A DNA stretch of 64,000 nt, taken from Anaerolineales bacterium (GTDB lineage Bacteria; Chloroflexota; Anaerolineae; Anaerolineales; Villigracilaceae). Within the stretch, counting starts at the first letter, position 1. Each line of letters opens with the position of its first letter. The stretch covers positions 1-64,000 of the forward strand of contig JAHDWB010000003.1 of assembly GCA_023382595.1 (NCBI GenBank), read 5' to 3'. Under the pieces are notes generated by a model. The model was not told the origin of the DNA and did not search any database. It worked only from the letters and a program-made list of their open reading frames with translations. Below, in pieces: positions 8,758 through 17,232 of the stretch. Made by a program: the position numbers and the translations under genes.

Positions 8758-9261
8758 ATGCAAGAACCTGTACTGGTACTCAATGCAAATTTCGAGCCAA
8801 TCCACGTGTGCACGACCAGGCGGGCAATTGGCTTGATCCTTGCGGGCAAAGCCGGGATGATCGCAAATGGACGCGGACACATCCGTACAATTTCAGAATT
8901 GCTACCGCGCCCATCCGTGATCCGGCTTGCGTCGCAAGTTCATCGACCGCGCCCACGTGTAAAGTTAACGCGCCGCGAAATCTTTCGCCGCGATAATTAT
9001 ACCTGTCAGTATTGCGGCAAACACGAGGTAAATCTGACCGTTGACCACGTCATCCCGCGCCATATGGGCGGGCAGCACATCTGGAACAATTTGGTGACGG
9101 CTTGTTCCTTTTGCAATCACCGCAAAGGCGGGCGCAAAGTGGACGAGGCACATATGCGTCTGCTGCACGTTCCCAAAGAGCCGCCTGCCAATGCCGCCTA
9201 TATCTTCGGCAGACACCTGAAAGACAACGGCGAGTGGGAGCCTTATATTTCAGGTTGGTAG
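8758..9261 (+). CDS. HNH endonuclease family protein
   Basis: A 167-residue protein with an N-terminal segment typical of a widespread bacterial HNH family (VLVLNANFEPIHV) and a C-terminal zinc-finger HNH nuclease fold. Visible motifs are YTCQYCG, the catalytic DHVIPR, NLVTAC and CSFCNHRKG, so two CxxC pairs are present to bind zinc. Such proteins occur as single chromosomal genes in many bacteria, and the substrate is not established. It need not be part of a mobile element, and none is seen nearby. Its last 19 bases overlap the converging metallo-hydrolase gene. Confidence 0.9.
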   Translation: MQEPVLVLNANFEPIHVCTTRRAIGLILAGKAGMIANGRGHIRTISELLPRPSVIRLASQVHRPRPRVKLTRREIFRRDNYTCQYCGKHEVNLTVDHVIPRHMGGQHIWNNLVTACSFCNHRKGGRKVDEAHMRLLHVPKEPPANAAYIFGRHLKDNGEWEPYISGW

Positions 9262-10100
9262 AACTGGTTATCGCCTGAGTTCGTTTTCCCCACGCTCTCT
9301 TCCATTTTGAATATATATTCCAAAATGGGAAAGGGCGGTTTTGTTTCGAAATTCAAAGTCATGAAATCCGTCGCAAGCGCCACATCCCCCTGAAACGCCG
9401 TTTTCGCCTCTGCGGCAATATCACTTTTGGTGAATTTTCCCGTCGGGTAGTGGATGAGATACAGCTTTTTTACGCCAGCCTTCTCGGCGATCTCCCCCGC
9501 CTGTTGCGCGGAGGAATGACCGGGCGACTCGCCTGTCGCTTCGTGGATCAGGATATCCACATTCTGACTCAAGCGCACAACCTCCTCGCATGGTTCCGTA
9601 TCACAGGAATATGCCATGACGCGCTGAGTGTTCGGAAATTCGATCCGCAAACCGATGTTGGGAATCATATGATGCACGGGAGATGCATGGATGACAAAAT
9701 CCGGGCAGGATAGCACGGGGGTCATCTCACGTATTGGCAAGCGATAGAACACAACGGGAAAGAAATTGGGCCATTCCGACCAGTTATACAGCCCCATCAA
9801 GGTCTCCACGCGGTCGAGCGTGTAATGCAAGCCGTAAATATTGAGCGGTTTTTGCCTGCCCATCAGCCACATATCCATCAGCAGAAGCGGAATTCCCGAA
9901 GCATGATCAGGGTGAAAATGTGTGACGATAATATCGGTCAATTCGTTGAAATTCAGCCCCGCCTCTTCCAACCGCAAAATTGGGTTGCTGACCGAATCGA
10001 CCAGCACCATGCGCTCCTGCCCCAAAATGACCATGTGTGTATTCTCACTGTGCCTTGTGGGAATCGCATTGGACGAACCTAGAATAATTACCTTGGACAT
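9243..10100 (-). CDS. MBL-fold metallo-hydrolase (RNase Z-like)
   Basis: A 285-residue protein of the metallo-beta-lactamase fold. The metal-binding motif THFHPDHASG is at about 64-73, with further His and Asp ligands at HHMIPN, SCDTEP and the C-terminal HYP. The arrangement follows the RNase Z/arylsulfatase branch, but a tRNA 3'-processing role is only a possibility. The start at 10100 (MSKVIILGSS) is preceded by GGGAGA; an upstream in-frame ATG at 10142 overlaps the neighbouring permease gene and lacks a good ribosome site. Confidence 0.87.
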   Translation of the reverse strand: MSKVIILGSSNAIPTRHSENTHMVILGQERMVLVDSVSNPILRLEEAGLNFNELTDIIVTHFHPDHASGIPLLLMDMWLMGRQKPLNIYGLHYTLDRVETLMGLYNWSEWPNFFPVVFYRLPIREMTPVLSCPDFVIHASPVHHMIPNIGLRIEFPNTQRVMAYSCDTEPCEEVVRLSQNVDILIHEATGESPGHSSAQQAGEIAEKAGVKKLYLIHYPTGKFTKSDIAAEAKTAFQGDVALATDFMTLNFETKPPFPILEYIFKMEESVGKTNSGDNQFYQPEI

Positions 10101-10122
10101 GCAGCCATCTCCCGTAACCTTT

Positions 10123-11556
10123 TTAATTGCCCAATGCTCCAAGCAATATGGCGGGCGTGATGTATGCTTCGATCACCGCCGCAATTGCCAGCAGGGGTAC
10201 CACCAAACCGATAAAGATCTTCGCCCAATCCGCGAGCAGTTCCAGGATCACCTCGCCCATGGATTTCCCCGCCTGCGGCGTGACGAGAACCGCTCCAAAA
10301 TACAGAACCACGGCACTCCCGATCATCAAGGCGGGAATCTCGAACACGCCATGAGGGACAACTCCCGCAAGGAACAACGGTACGGGCTGAAGCCCAAGCA
10401 ACTCGAACATGGCAAAAATACCGCCGATCAGCCCAATATTCAGCATGTAGATCAGGATGCCCAGCACACTGAAGGACACCAAACCCGCAAGAAAGATGAT
10501 CGCCACGGCACGCGTATTGTTCATGAACAGGAACGGCGCGTTAATATGATCGCCGATATTCGCCAGATCGGGAAGGTCACGGACACGACCTTCCAAATCT
10601 TGAAGTTCTTGAGGAGAAGCAAGCGCAACGGTCTGCGAAACGTTCTGCATGATCCAATCATAGCTCAGCCACAAGCTGACAGCGGCGATCAAGAACATAA
10701 AAAACAGGGCAGGCAAAATCCGTCGGAAAGCCGCGCCGAGCACATTTCCATACCAGGCTCCCAGCGAATGCGAATCCCCCACAAAATTTCTCCAGAACGT
10801 GCGCCCCATCCAGCGAATGTTCAAATTGTCAATTTCGCGTCCAAGCAGGTATTCGCGCTGAAAATGCGCAATCCCAACGCGGATCAACAACAACGAAATG
10901 ATCAACACACCTGCAACCGCCAGCCAAAGCACCTGCTCATTCCCCCAGAAAAGCATCACCGCTTCACCCTGCATCAGGATCGCGACCGGGATCACCACGA
11001 ACGATGCCAACAAATTCGCCGCCTTCACCGAAGTGGATTGTACCGAAATAACGATCGCCGCGCTTACCATCAAAAGAGCGTGGGCGGTCGTCAGAATCAA
11101 TAATTGCACCAGGATCGAAAATGGCGGCATGTTCAGGTCCTGGCGCGAGGCCATGATCAAATACAATGCAATCGAAAGATAACTAGCGACCAGCGGAGTG
11201 ATCACCCCGACCAGCAGTTTGCCAAAATACAACTGCCAATCAGCGAGCGGCGCGCTCAACAACGGCTCGATCGTGCCGCGCTCCTTCTCCCCTACAAACG
11301 ACTCCAGCGCAACCACGAGCGAAACCGTGATCGGAAAAAAACCAATGATCATGATCGAAAACGGCACAAGCCTGTCAAGGATCAGGTTGGCATTGTACTG
11401 ATTTAAAAACTCCACCGTCTGTTTTGCGAACTCGTTCATCAGAAACGGAAAACACAGCGTCAGGATCGTCATCGGAACAAGCACGCGCCAATCGCGGAAC
11501 TGGTCGCGCAGTTCGCGCTTCGCCACAAGCCATACGGGACCCAATTTACTGAACAT
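10123..11556 (-). CDS. ABC-2 permease fused to a SpoIIM-like domain
   Basis: A 477-residue membrane protein. Residues 1-230 form an ABC-2 type export permease (one helix, an extracytoplasmic loop, then a block of helices with the EKERGTIE motif seen in Na+/drug efflux permeases). Residues 270-477 match the stage II sporulation protein M (DUF95) fold: NNTRAVAIIF, a glycine-rich helix, the motif PHGVFEIPA, and the final helix ending IEAYITP. Both modules are recognisable families, but the fusion is unusual. The start at 11556 has GAGGG upstream and overlaps the ATPase gene by 11 bases, so the two are translated together. Confidence 0.85.
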   Translation of the reverse strand: MFSKLGPVWLVAKRELRDQFRDWRVLVPMTILTLCFPFLMNEFAKQTVEFLNQYNANLILDRLVPFSIMIIGFFPITVSLVVALESFVGEKERGTIEPLLSAPLADWQLYFGKLLVGVITPLVASYLSIALYLIMASRQDLNMPPFSILVQLLILTTAHALLMVSAAIVISVQSTSVKAANLLASFVVIPVAILMQGEAVMLFWGNEQVLWLAVAGVLIISLLLIRVGIAHFQREYLLGREIDNLNIRWMGRTFWRNFVGDSHSLGAWYGNVLGAAFRRILPALFFMFLIAAVSLWLSYDWIMQNVSQTVALASPQELQDLEGRVRDLPDLANIGDHINAPFLFMNNTRAVAIIFLAGLVSFSVLGILIYMLNIGLIGGIFAMFELLGLQPVPLFLAGVVPHGVFEIPALMIGSAVVLYFGAVLVTPQAGKSMGEVILELLADWAKIFIGLVVPLLAIAAVIEAYITPAILLGALGN

Positions 11557-12481
11557 ATCCGCCCTCTTTTGCATCCGCCATCACCTTGAGATAGACCTGT
11601 TCCAGCGTGCGCGTTTGCTCCTGAAATGCCATGACAGGAATGGATTTAACCGATAACTCTTTCAAAATCTGCGGATTCGCCTCCTGCGGCGCCTCCACAC
11701 GGACCTTCAAACTGGTCGCAGTTTTCTCGAGCAATTCCACCCCTTGAGGCAGTTTCAGTTCGTTTACATCACACGCTTCGGAAAAAAGAATTTTGTATTC
11801 TGGCGCGCCAAGAACTTTGCGCGCCAGTTCATCCAGCGTACCCTGGATCAAGATCCGTCCGCGATAGATGATGGCGATCTTATCCGCCAGCGCCTCGACC
11901 TCATTGAGGTTGTGCGAACAGATAACAATCGTTCGTTTGGATGATTTCAGACGGGCGATCTCGTCCCGCACCAGCCGCGCGGACTCGGGATCCATGGCAG
12001 AGGTCGGCTCGTCCAACAGCAACACGCCGGGGTCGTGCATCATGGCGCGCGCCAATGCCAGTTTCTGGCGCATCCCTTTTGAATACTCGCCGACCCTGCG
12101 TTTTGCCGCCTCGGCAAGACCAAAATATTCGAGCAGGTTTTCACTCCGTGCCTTTCGCGCCGATGGAGACAGGCTGTACACCTGCCCAAAAAAATCGAGG
12201 TATTCGACGGCGGTCATGCGCATGTACAAACCGTGCTGTTCGGTCAACACCCCCACCGAAGCGCGGACATCATACCCGTTCTTAACAACATCATATCCAG
12301 CTACGCGTGCCCAGCCGCGCGAAGGCTGCAACAGAGCCGTCAACATGCGGACGGTGGTCGTTTTCCCTGCACCATTCTGACCCAGCAGAGCCAAGATCTG
12401 CCCAGGCTCCACGGAAAGGTTCACACCATCCACAGCCATAAAATCGTGAAATTGTTTGCTTAAGTCATGCGTTTCTATCAT
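11546..12481 (-). CDS. ABC transporter ATP-binding protein
   Basis: A 311-residue ATPase partner of the downstream permease. It has Walker A GQNGAGKTTT at about 34-43, the signature YSKGMRQ, Walker B LLLDEP and a switch His in CSHNLNE. The C-terminal 80 residues form an accessory domain typical of ABC-2 export ATPases. The signature has Lys in place of the usual first Gly (SKGM), as in several natA-type proteins. The start has AAGGA upstream. The export substrate cannot be told from sequence. Confidence 0.92.
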   Translation of the reverse strand: MIETHDLSKQFHDFMAVDGVNLSVEPGQILALLGQNGAGKTTTVRMLTALLQPSRGWARVAGYDVVKNGYDVRASVGVLTEQHGLYMRMTAVEYLDFFGQVYSLSPSARKARSENLLEYFGLAEAAKRRVGEYSKGMRQKLALARAMMHDPGVLLLDEPTSAMDPESARLVRDEIARLKSSKRTIVICSHNLNEVEALADKIAIIYRGRILIQGTLDELARKVLGAPEYKILFSEACDVNELKLPQGVELLEKTATSLKVRVEAPQEANPQILKELSVKSIPVMAFQEQTRTLEQVYLKVMADAKEGGYVQ

Positions 12482-12557
12482 TATCTTTCCTTGATATTAA
12501 AGAACCTTGCTATTTCTATTTTATTACCCGCGCCTGTGGTCTTCCTTCACAAAAACC

Positions 12558-13358
12558 TTACAATTCCCGCGCAGGGCGACGCCGCCAGTAAAAGAAAACT
12601 GCTACAAAAACGAAGAGGATGCCGAAAAATACCTGATTCACGTTAATTCCGCTGATAAGCGCAACATCCAACCGCAGGAATTCGAGCAGGAAACGGACTG
12701 CAGAATAAAAGGCAAGATATGCAAGGAAAACATCCCCCGCCTTTAGAATATGCGAAAAACGGCGCGCCAGCCACAAAAGCAAAAATAAATTGACGAGATT
12801 CAGCATCACCTCATAGGCGAACAGTGGATGATAAAACATAACCTGTTCGTATCCGACCAGGCGGCTGAGCGGGTCAATGAATACCGCCCAAGGCATCTCC
12901 GTCGGCAAGCCGTACAGTTCCTGATTGAAGAAATTTGCAAAGCGCCCGATCGCCTGCGCAAGCGCCAACCCGGGCGCGAGCAGGTCGGTCATTTCCCAAA
13001 AGGGCAGGTCATGTTTACGGGCGAACAGCCACAGCCCGAAGGTCCCGCCGAGAAGCGCGCCGGGGATCCCCAATCCGCCCACCCACAGCGCGAACGCATC
13101 CAGTGGATGGCTGAGATAATGATTGGTGGTCAGACCCAGTTGAACGGAGGAAAGAGGCGGGGTGAAGATGTGCCAGAGCCGCGCGCCGATCAATCCCCAA
13201 GCCGTCAGCGGCACAAAAAGATGGTAGATAAGTTCCGGGTCGTGATTGCGGCGCCGCGTTTCATATGCGGCGAGAAGCGTGCCCGCTGAAATGCCAAGCG
13301 CAACCAGCAAGCCGCCCCAGCGCACGAACAAAGGACCGAGCGAAAACCCTTCCGTCAA
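12558..13358 (-). CDS. lgt: prolipoprotein diacylglyceryl transferase
   Basis: A 266-residue membrane enzyme that transfers diacylglyceryl from phosphatidylglycerol to the lipobox cysteine of prolipoproteins. Seven hydrophobic segments are visible. The Lgt signature GRFANFFNQELYG is near residue 138, and the essential Arg and His residues of the family (HPLFAYE in the C-terminal third) are present. It overlaps the upstream phosphatidyltransferase gene by four bases (translational coupling). That pairing links phospholipid synthesis with the step that consumes it. Confidence 0.95.
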   Translation of the reverse strand: MTEGFSLGPLFVRWGGLLVALGISAGTLLAAYETRRRNHDPELIYHLFVPLTAWGLIGARLWHIFTPPLSSVQLGLTTNHYLSHPLDAFALWVGGLGIPGALLGGTFGLWLFARKHDLPFWEMTDLLAPGLALAQAIGRFANFFNQELYGLPTEMPWAVFIDPLSRLVGYEQVMFYHPLFAYEVMLNLVNLFLLLWLARRFSHILKAGDVFLAYLAFYSAVRFLLEFLRLDVALISGINVNQVFFGILFVFVAVFFYWRRRPAREL

Positions 13359-13987
13359 TGCAGAATCTCTTTTTTCTTGCGGTCGCTTTGCATGCGTTCA
13401 TGACCCTGCACACGTACATGCAGGATGCGCTGGAGGGCAGTAATGTTCCCCAGCACTGCAATGATCGCCACTGCAAGAAACGGCTGATTGAAAACCAGCA
13501 GGGGAATCAACACAAGATACCGTTCGACGCGCGTGAGCATGCCCACCTTTGCCGTGAAGCCCAACCCCTCTGCGCGGGCTTTGACATACGAGACCAGCAC
13601 CGATCCCGCCGCCGCCGCAAATGAAACCATCACACCGGTGTAATGATCGATCGTTAAAAAATAATATAACAGCCCGCCGAACGTGACAAGTTCGGCATAG
13701 CGGTCACTGACCGAATCCACAAAACCGCCAAAATCACTGGGTTCACCGCGCAGGCGCGCCATCGTGCCGTCGAATGCATCCACCAGCACGAACGCTAGCA
13801 GGACAATCGCACCCGTTGTCATTTTGCCTTGCGAAAGGAAATATGCGCCGACTGTCGTGCCCGCCAGCCCAAGCAGTGTGATCGTATTCGGCATCAAGCC
13901 AAGTCTGTTCAAGAACCCGCCGATGGAATCTAAAACTCCCTTAAAAATCTTGCGCAACCTGTCGGTGAAAGTGGGCTTTGAATTCAT
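13355..13987 (-). CDS. CDP-alcohol phosphatidyltransferase family protein
   Basis: A 210-residue membrane enzyme with the diagnostic CDP-alcohol motif: DAFDGTMAR, then D and D in SDFGGFVDSVSDRYAE, so all metal-binding Asp residues are present. Five or six hydrophobic helices follow. It most resembles the phosphatidylglycerol-phosphate or inositol-phosphate synthase branch; the alcohol substrate cannot be fixed from sequence. It overlaps lgt by four bases. No strong ribosome site is seen within ten bases of the ATG. Confidence 0.9.
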   Translation of the reverse strand: MNSKPTFTDRLRKIFKGVLDSIGGFLNRLGLMPNTITLLGLAGTTVGAYFLSQGKMTTGAIVLLAFVLVDAFDGTMARLRGEPSDFGGFVDSVSDRYAELVTFGGLLYYFLTIDHYTGVMVSFAAAAGSVLVSYVKARAEGLGFTAKVGMLTRVERYLVLIPLLVFNQPFLAVAIIAVLGNITALQRILHVRVQGHERMQSDRKKKEILH

Positions 13988-14026
13988 TGAATCGAAAATG
14001 TGATCCTTTCCATTTGGATGACGACT

Positions 14027-16225
14027 CTACGCTTCGTCTTTTTCTTCGTCTGATAATTCGTCGTTCTCACTGATCAGGACTTCGCGCTCCCTGCCGCCGC
14101 CTTGGGAGGGTCCGACCACCCCCATCTCTTCCAACTGGTCGAGCAGACGCGCCGCGCGCGGATACCCGATCCGCAGACGGCGTTGAAGCAGGGACGCGGA
14201 GGCGCGTTGACTCTGCCGCACGATGGAAACTGCCTGCTCGATCAGACCTTCATCCTCATCTTCGTCAGGTTCCTGCAACAGTTTTTCCCACGGCGGAGTA
14301 TCCAGCGACGAAACGTCGCTGTTCTTCTGCCAGTGCGCAATGAGACGTTCGATCTCCATGTCCGTGATCATCACGCCTTGCGCGCGGACAGGATTGCCAA
14401 CTTCCGGATTAAGGAAGAGCATATCACCACGCCCGAGCAGAGATTCAGCTCCCGTGTAATCGAGAATTACGCGGCTGTCGGTGCCGGAGGCGACCGCAAA
14501 CGCAAGACGCGCCGGGAAGTTGGCTTTGATGAGACCCGTCACCACATCGGTGGAGGGACGCTGCGTGGCGACCACGAGATGAATACCCGTGGCACGCGCC
14601 ATCTGCGCCAAACGGACAAGATTGTGTTCGGTCTGGTCCGGCGCGGACATCATTAGATCAGCAAGTTCATCGATCATCACGACGATACGCGGAAGCGGCT
14701 GTCCATCCGCTTTGCGGGATATTTTCTTATTGTAGGAATTCAAATCACGCGCATGAGCGGCTTCGAGCAGGCGGTAACGGTGTTCCATCTCCACCACCAC
14801 CCAGCGCAGAACGCCCATGATGCGGTTGAGATTCGTCTCCACCTTGCCGTACAAATGCGGCAATCCATTGAAGCGGATCAACTCGACCATCTTCGAGTCG
14901 ATCATCACCATGCGGAGTTCTTCGGGCGTGTTATTCATGGCAAGGCACGCCGCAATGGACGTAATACACACAGATTTGCCGGAACCCGTCGCACCTGCGA
15001 TCAGCAAGTGCGGCATACGCGACAAGTCCGCCACAAGTGGATTGCCCGATACATCGCGTCCCAATGCAACGGCGAGCGGCGCGCCGACTTTATAAAACGA
15101 ATCCGCTTCGAGCAACGCCCGCAGGCGGACGACGGAGCTATTCGTATTGGGCACTTCGATGCCGACATATGGCTTGCCGGGCACCGGCGCTTCGATGCGC
15201 AGACGCTGTGCAGAGAGCGCCAGCGCGAGATCCTTTTCCAGCGACGCGATCTGCGCCACGCGGACTTTCATCTGCTGCGCATCTTCCTCATCCGAGCCTG
15301 GTTTTTTGATGAACCCCGGCTGGACAGCAAACTGAGTCACCGCCGGACCGACGCGATAGCCGATCACTGTGGCAGGGATGCCAAACTCGGAGAGCGTCTT
15401 CATGATCAAGCCAGCCGTCTGGTTGATGGTGCGTTCATCCGCGCGGACGGTCGAATCGCCGAGCAGGATGCTCAAAGGCGGCAGATCTTCGCCGCGGGGC
15501 AACGGTTTGAGGGATTTCTCCTCTTTTTTCGCGGAGGATTTAAGTGAAGTGCGGAATTCAGGCGGCAGAGGTTGTGACTTCTTTTTGGGCACACCGGATT
15601 TTGACGGGGCTTTTTCGTCATGCTTTTCATCAGGCACAGGCGTTGCCACAACGATGGGGGGCGCTTCACCGGCAACCTTTAACAGCCAATTCTCCAGCCA
15701 TCCCCAAAAGCCAAAGCCTGTGGCGGCGGCAACCAGCCAGACGAGAAATAGAACCAGCGTACCGACGACCTGTCCCATCGAACGCCACAGCAACGCCGTG
15801 AGCCCCCAGCCGAGACGACCGCCTCCCATGCCGGCTTCGGCGCGGACGAGGTCATTGCCGATAAAAACAGCAAGCAAGCCCAAGGTCAGGAGCGAAGCGA
15901 GCTCGAGGGCGATCAAGCGCCACCAGTTGACCTCGCCTCTGTCCCGTTTGAGAAGCGAAAATCCCAAATATCCAATCGCCAGGATCACTAGCAGACTGCC
16001 CCATCCGAACCAGACGCTCAGCCAGTCGGCGACGGGGGTAAGCAGAAAGCCTTCGGTCCAATCCCACACAGCCAGCAGGGACATGAGCGCAAAGGCGATC
16101 AGGCTCACACCGATGGCATCGCGAACGAAGCGACCAAACTGCTCGTTAAAGCGCGCGAGCCGCTCGAGCCAGTCGCTTTGATCGTCCCGTTCGTATTGCC
16201 TGTTCTTAGGTCGGGATTTCGGCAT
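14027..16225 (-). CDS. ftsK: DNA translocase FtsK/SpoIIIE
   Basis: A 732-residue DNA pump that clears chromosome ends from the division septum. Four hydrophobic segments fill residues 30-190, then a charged linker (190-255), the RecA-like motor with Walker A GATGSGKS near 410-418 and Walker B IVVMIDELADLMM, and a C-terminal winged-helix gamma domain (about 665-715) ending with an acidic tail. It is shorter than E. coli FtsK, close to the Bacillus SpoIIIE size. Five bases separate it from the S1-domain gene upstream. Confidence 0.96.
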   Translation of the reverse strand: MPKSRPKNRQYERDDQSDWLERLARFNEQFGRFVRDAIGVSLIAFALMSLLAVWDWTEGFLLTPVADWLSVWFGWGSLLVILAIGYLGFSLLKRDRGEVNWWRLIALELASLLTLGLLAVFIGNDLVRAEAGMGGGRLGWGLTALLWRSMGQVVGTLVLFLVWLVAAATGFGFWGWLENWLLKVAGEAPPIVVATPVPDEKHDEKAPSKSGVPKKKSQPLPPEFRTSLKSSAKKEEKSLKPLPRGEDLPPLSILLGDSTVRADERTINQTAGLIMKTLSEFGIPATVIGYRVGPAVTQFAVQPGFIKKPGSDEEDAQQMKVRVAQIASLEKDLALALSAQRLRIEAPVPGKPYVGIEVPNTNSSVVRLRALLEADSFYKVGAPLAVALGRDVSGNPLVADLSRMPHLLIAGATGSGKSVCITSIAACLAMNNTPEELRMVMIDSKMVELIRFNGLPHLYGKVETNLNRIMGVLRWVVVEMEHRYRLLEAAHARDLNSYNKKISRKADGQPLPRIVVMIDELADLMMSAPDQTEHNLVRLAQMARATGIHLVVATQRPSTDVVTGLIKANFPARLAFAVASGTDSRVILDYTGAESLLGRGDMLFLNPEVGNPVRAQGVMITDMEIERLIAHWQKNSDVSSLDTPPWEKLLQEPDEDEDEGLIEQAVSIVRQSQRASASLLQRRLRIGYPRAARLLDQLEEMGVVGPSQGGGREREVLISENDELSDEEKDEA

Positions 16226-16230
16226 GGATC

Positions 16231-17190
16231 TTATTCAAGCCTCATACTGAAGCCCATGCGTTGGTGCGCCGCGTCAAGATGAAGCACCCGCACCTGCACA
16301 GATTCGCCCTCATGCAAAACTTCTTTCAACGGCTTGCCTTCCGCTTGCGGAATCTCAGAGGTGTGGATCAAACCTTCCACGCCAAACTCGACCAGCCGCG
16401 CGAACGCGCCATAGGAAAGTACGCTTGTGATCGTTGCGGATTTGACGGAGCCGATCGGGAAATTTTGCTCCGCAGTGAGCCAGGGATTGGGCAGCAGCCG
16501 CTTCAGGCTCAGGGCAACACGGCAGCGTTCGGGAGCAAGGTCAAGCACCTGCACATCGATCTGCTCGCCCAACTTCACGAATTGAGATGGATGCGTCACG
16601 CGTCCCCACGACAGTTCGGAAATGTGGATCAAACCTTCCACGCCGCCAAGATCCACGAACACGCCGAAGTCGGTGATATTGGTCACCGTGCCGCGCGCCT
16701 TCTGCCCCGCCAGAAGAGAGTGGAATAGTTCCGCTCGTTTGCCCGGCTCCGATTGCGCCGCGCGTTCCGAGAACACTACGCGCCCATCCTCCGGCACACA
16801 CTCGATGACCTTCAAGCGAAGAGCCCTGCCAACATAAGCTTCAAGGTCATGGCTGCGGTCCACTTCGGTCTTGCCAGCCAGATCCACCAAATGCGAGAAC
16901 GGCACAAACCCGTACAAGCCCTCACCCTCCACGAGTAAACCCCCACGGTTGTGCCCAGTCACGGTCAGATCGACGATCTTGTCGCTCAGATACAAGTCCT
17001 TGACTTGCTCCCAGTTGACGACGATCTTCTCCGAAGCGTCCCCCTTCGCTTCTTCACCGACCTCAGGCTTGCTCCCCGCCAGACGGTTGGGAGGCAGCGT
17101 GAAACGGCTCTCCTCCGCCAGCACCGATGCCCACCAGCCCTCGTCAATTACGGGCATCGTGTTTGCATGTTTCGATTTTCCACCAGCCAT
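16231..17190 (-). CDS. S1 RNA-binding domain protein (RpsA-like)
   Basis: A 319-residue protein with an N-terminal low-complexity part (1-65) and three or four S1/OB domains; two clear copies carry GTVTNITDFGVFVDLGGVEGLIHIS and a similar unit. It resembles short ribosomal protein S1 homologues of Gram-positive bacteria and probably binds mRNA or the ribosome. It has AAGGAG upstream of the ATG. The next gene in the same direction is ftsK. Confidence 0.88.
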   Translation of the reverse strand: MAGGKSKHANTMPVIDEGWWASVLAEESRFTLPPNRLAGSKPEVGEEAKGDASEKIVVNWEQVKDLYLSDKIVDLTVTGHNRGGLLVEGEGLYGFVPFSHLVDLAGKTEVDRSHDLEAYVGRALRLKVIECVPEDGRVVFSERAAQSEPGKRAELFHSLLAGQKARGTVTNITDFGVFVDLGGVEGLIHISELSWGRVTHPSQFVKLGEQIDVQVLDLAPERCRVALSLKRLLPNPWLTAEQNFPIGSVKSATITSVLSYGAFARLVEFGVEGLIHTSEIPQAEGKPLKEVLHEGESVQVRVLHLDAAHQRMGFSMRLE

Positions 17191-17232
17191 AACAGGCTCC
17201 TTCTCTCTACCAGATAAGGTAGCTTTCTTCCA

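Noticed and set aside
8728-9261. HNH gene as part of a mobile element or homing endonuclease
   Set aside because: No intron, intein, recombinase or repeat is next to it, and the protein matches a common chromosomal HNH family.
9922-11103. A 393-codon plus-strand frame across the permease gene
   Set aside because: It is antisense to the ABC-2 permease, is rich in Gln, Arg and His from reversed codons, and matches no known domain.
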